Assembly: GCA_934500865.1 (NCBI GenBank)
Contig: CAKSUD010000073.1
Span: forward strand, 1 to 7,489
DNA from: an uncultured Clostridia bacterium
GTDB taxonomy: Bacteria; Bacillota; Clostridia; TANB77; RGIG9151
Length of the DNA stretch: 7,489 nucleotides
Reading direction: 5' to 3'
Shown: positions 5,879 through 7,489 of the stretch, one piece after another
How the letters are laid out: every line of letters starts with the position of its first letter
How positions within the stretch are numbered: the stretch's first letter is position 1
Notes under the pieces: generated by a model
The model's database searches: none
Seen by the model: the letters and a program-made list of their open reading frames with translations, nothing else
Told to the model about the DNA's origin: nothing
Translations under genes and position numbers: made by a program

Positions 5879-6556
5879 TCATTCAATCTTTTTTATAGCT
5901 CCGTCATTCCCAAGCTTTAGCACAAAATCGAACTTATCTACATCTGTGCATAAATAAAAGTCTCTCTCCGGAAATACATCCTGCTGTGATAAGTCAAAAA
6001 ATTTTGCTCCGCTTGTCACCTTTAATTTCTCAATTTTGTCTTTTAATTCCATTGGGTTCCCTTCCAAAATGCTTTTTATATACTCAGCACACATTGTGTC
6101 CTCTTCTGTAGGCGTAGTTGCCTCAAGTCCCATACAAACCAACGAGACATCTTGATACTTGTTTTTTAATATGTATTTTGCAATTGCATTAGCATTAACC
6201 AAACTTCCGGTCAAAATAACATCAGCACCTTTCGCATTAGCAATTCCTTGCGTACCAGCACTTGTCGTATGTATTACCGTCTTTCCAGCCAAATCTGCTC
6301 CTTGTAGTTGAGATGGCGAATTGCCAAAATCAAAACCCGGCAAAATTTTTCCATGCCTCTCTCCAACTAGTATTACTTCAGGGTTTTTCTTCTTGTAGTC
6401 ATATGCTATTTGCATGTCTCCAACAGGAATTATCTTTTCAACATTGCTATTCATTAAATATGCCTCTACTGAAAATGCTCTAAACACATCTATTATTACA
6501 GTAACCCCTGTAGCCTGTTTTGCACCTTCTATCATATGTAATATTTTAATATTCAT
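5879..6556 (-). CDS. comB: 2-phosphosulfolactate phosphatase family protein (ComB-like)
   Basis: This 225-residue protein belongs to the ComB family. Its founding member dephosphorylates 2-phosphosulfolactate in archaeal coenzyme M synthesis; bacterial members may serve sulfolactate metabolism or another phosphoester. Family motifs are seen in order: IDVFRA (22-27), VGER (64-67), GFDFGNSP (74-81), TTSAGTQG (97-104), GSLVNANA (117-124) and EED (151-153), the last fitting an acidic metal-binding stretch. Length is close to the family norm of about 230. There is no signal peptide or membrane segment, so it should be cytosolic. The ATG start is preceded by AGGAGAT at about 9 bases. It lies 28 bases after mutS and its stop overlaps a possible upstream ATG of the popT gene, so the genes are likely co-transcribed. 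No other sulfolactate or coenzyme M gene is present, so the true substrate here is open. Family assignment is firm; the reaction in this organism is inferred. Confidence 0.85.
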   Translation of the reverse strand: MNIKILHMIEGAKQATGVTVIIDVFRAFSVEAYLMNSNVEKIIPVGDMQIAYDYKKKNPEVILVGERHGKILPGFDFGNSPSQLQGADLAGKTVIHTTSAGTQGIANAKGADVILTGSLVNANAIAKYILKNKYQDVSLVCMGLEATTPTEEDTMCAEYIKSILEGNPMELKDKIEKLKVTSGAKFFDLSQQDVFPERDFYLCTDVDKFDFVLKLGNDGAIKKIE

Positions 6557-6584
6557 ATAATTTCATCTCCTGTATATTCCCTTG

Positions 6585-7489
6585 CTATAACTGTTCTTTT
6601 AACTTGTATAAAGTATTTAACGCATCTATCGGAGTAATTCCGTTTAAGTCTAATTTCTCCAATTCAGATGCAATCTTTGTCCCTTTATAGTTGAACATAT
6701 CTACTTGTCCCACAACAGCATTAGACTTCTTTATATCTTTAGTATGCTTTTTACTTATATCCGCATCCTCTAATTGCTTTAATACTTCTTTAGCTCGATT
6801 CACAACAGCAAACGGAACACCGGCTAACTTGGCAACATGAATACCATAGCTACCGTCAGCTCCTCCACGAATAATCTTTCTTAAAAAAATTATATCATCG
6901 CCCTTTTCCTTAACCGAAATGCAATAATTTTTAACCCCTGTAATTTTATTCTCTAGTTCAGTAAGTTCGTGATAATGGGTAGCAAATAAAGTCCTAGACT
7001 TTAGCTTTTCACTTATATGTTCAACAACAGACCACGCAATGCTAAGTCCATCAAATGTACTTGTTCCTCTACCTATTTCATCTAAAATAACTAAACTTCT
7101 GCTAGTGGCATTATTTAGAATATTAGCCACTTCTATCATCTCTACCATAAAAGTAGATTGTCCCATGGCTAGGTCATCTGATGCTCCGACTCTAGTAAAA
7201 ATCCTATCTGCAACTCCAATTTTTGCATAACTTGCCGGGACAAAACTTCCAATTTGTGCAAGTAATACAATTAGTGCTACTTGACGCATATATGTAGATT
7301 TACCTGCCATATTAGGGCCTGTAATAATTGCAGTGCGATTGTCGCCCTTATCCAGCAGGGCGTCATTTGGAACAAAGGGCGTATCCTTTAAAAGCTGTTC
7401 CACTACAGGGTGTCTGGATTCTTTCAGCTCCAGTACGCCTTTAACATTAATATCCGGCTTGCAGTAGCGGTTGTCGGAGGCTACATTTG
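6585..7489 (-). CDS. mutS: DNA mismatch repair protein MutS, C-terminal third (5' end outside window)
   Basis: MutS recognises mismatches and small loops in DNA and uses ATP to recruit the downstream repair machinery. The open frame has no start in the window and runs off the right edge; 300 residues are visible. Counting from the edge, the ATPase domain shows the Walker A motif TGPNMAGKST (56-65), the Walker B motif LVILDE (132-137) followed by IGRGTST, and the THYHEL motif. Near the end QVDMF (261-265) fits a sliding-clamp binding motif, and GITPIDALNTLYKLK (283-297) is the usual C-terminal helical segment. A GTG at 7403 is internal, because clear MutS sequence (for example ESRHPVVEQL) continues upstream of it. 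The stop is a normal family end. The next gene follows after 28 bases and is not mutL. Base and codon use change sharply near 7315: CTG encodes 4 of 6 leucines to the right and 0 of 23 to the left. Confidence 0.97.
   Translation of the reverse strand, partial: NVASDNRYCKPDINVKGVLELKESRHPVVEQLLKDTPFVPNDALLDKGDNRTAIITGPNMAGKSTYMRQVALIVLLAQIGSFVPASYAKIGVADRIFTRVGASDDLAMGQSTFMVEMIEVANILNNATSRSLVILDEIGRGTSTFDGLSIAWSVVEHISEKLKSRTLFATHYHELTELENKITGVKNYCISVKEKGDDIIFLRKIIRGGADGSYGIHVAKLAGVPFAVVNRAKEVLKQLEDADISKKHTKDIKKSNAVVGQVDMFNYKGTKIASELEKLDLNGITPIDALNTLYKLKEQL

Noticed and set aside
6262..6483. Plus-strand open frame of 73 codons
   Set aside because: It is antisense to comB, whose protein motifs are clear; a shadow frame.
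7039..7230. Plus-strand open frame of 63 codons
   Set aside because: It is antisense to the highly conserved MutS ATPase region.
1..7489. Search for CRISPR arrays, tRNA genes, riboswitches and tandem repeats
   Set aside because: No repeated spacers, cloverleaf or long leader regions were seen; the longest gene-free gap is about 110 bases and is explained by the terminator and promoter.

Overview
The window is AT-rich DNA from a low-GC Gram-positive bacterium, most likely a member of the Clostridia (Bacillota). The evidence is strong AGGAG-type ribosome sites before nearly every gene, short gaps between genes, and protein families (MutS, DUF368/PopT, DUF1653, a PAP2 clade with PSSHT) that read as clostridial. 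The species cannot be named from this sequence. All twelve genes or gene remnants lie on the minus strand, so transcription runs from the right edge to the left. No tRNA, rRNA, CRISPR array or insertion sequence was seen, and no gene-free stretch exceeds about 110 bases.

Right part (about 4968-7489): the C-terminal third of mutS enters from the right edge. It is followed by a ComB-family 2-phosphosulfolactate phosphatase-like gene and a DUF368/PopT undecaprenyl-phosphate translocase gene. The usual mutS partner, mutL, is not next to it. The first ~170 bases of mutS at the right edge have clearly different base and codon use from the rest of the window (GC3 about 49% against 14%, and CTG leucine codons only there). 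This points to a mosaic gene or a hybrid assembly.

Middle part (about 1798-4919): a tightly packed run of small genes that is probably one transcript. In order they are DUF1697, DUF1653, a membrane-anchored NERD nuclease-like protein with a C4 zinc finger, a nucleoside 2-deoxyribosyltransferase-like protein, a 75-residue protein of unknown function and a PAP2 lipid phosphatase. The run ends in a 65-codon remnant of a MATE efflux pump and a 15-bp hairpin terminator.

Left part (1-1764): a promoter with an extended -10 overlaps that terminator. It starts a second transcript with a Vat/CatB-type hexapeptide acetyltransferase, a flavodoxin-like protein and the N-terminal half of a YhcG (DUF1016) PDDEXK-nuclease-family protein that runs off the left edge.

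Functionally the window mixes DNA repair (mutS), envelope lipid handling (PopT and PAP2, which could both act on undecaprenyl carriers), antibiotic-related genes (acetyltransferase, MATE remnant) and two possible nucleases (NERD and YhcG). I see no complete known defence system or clearly new system. The strongest anomaly is the composition break inside mutS.
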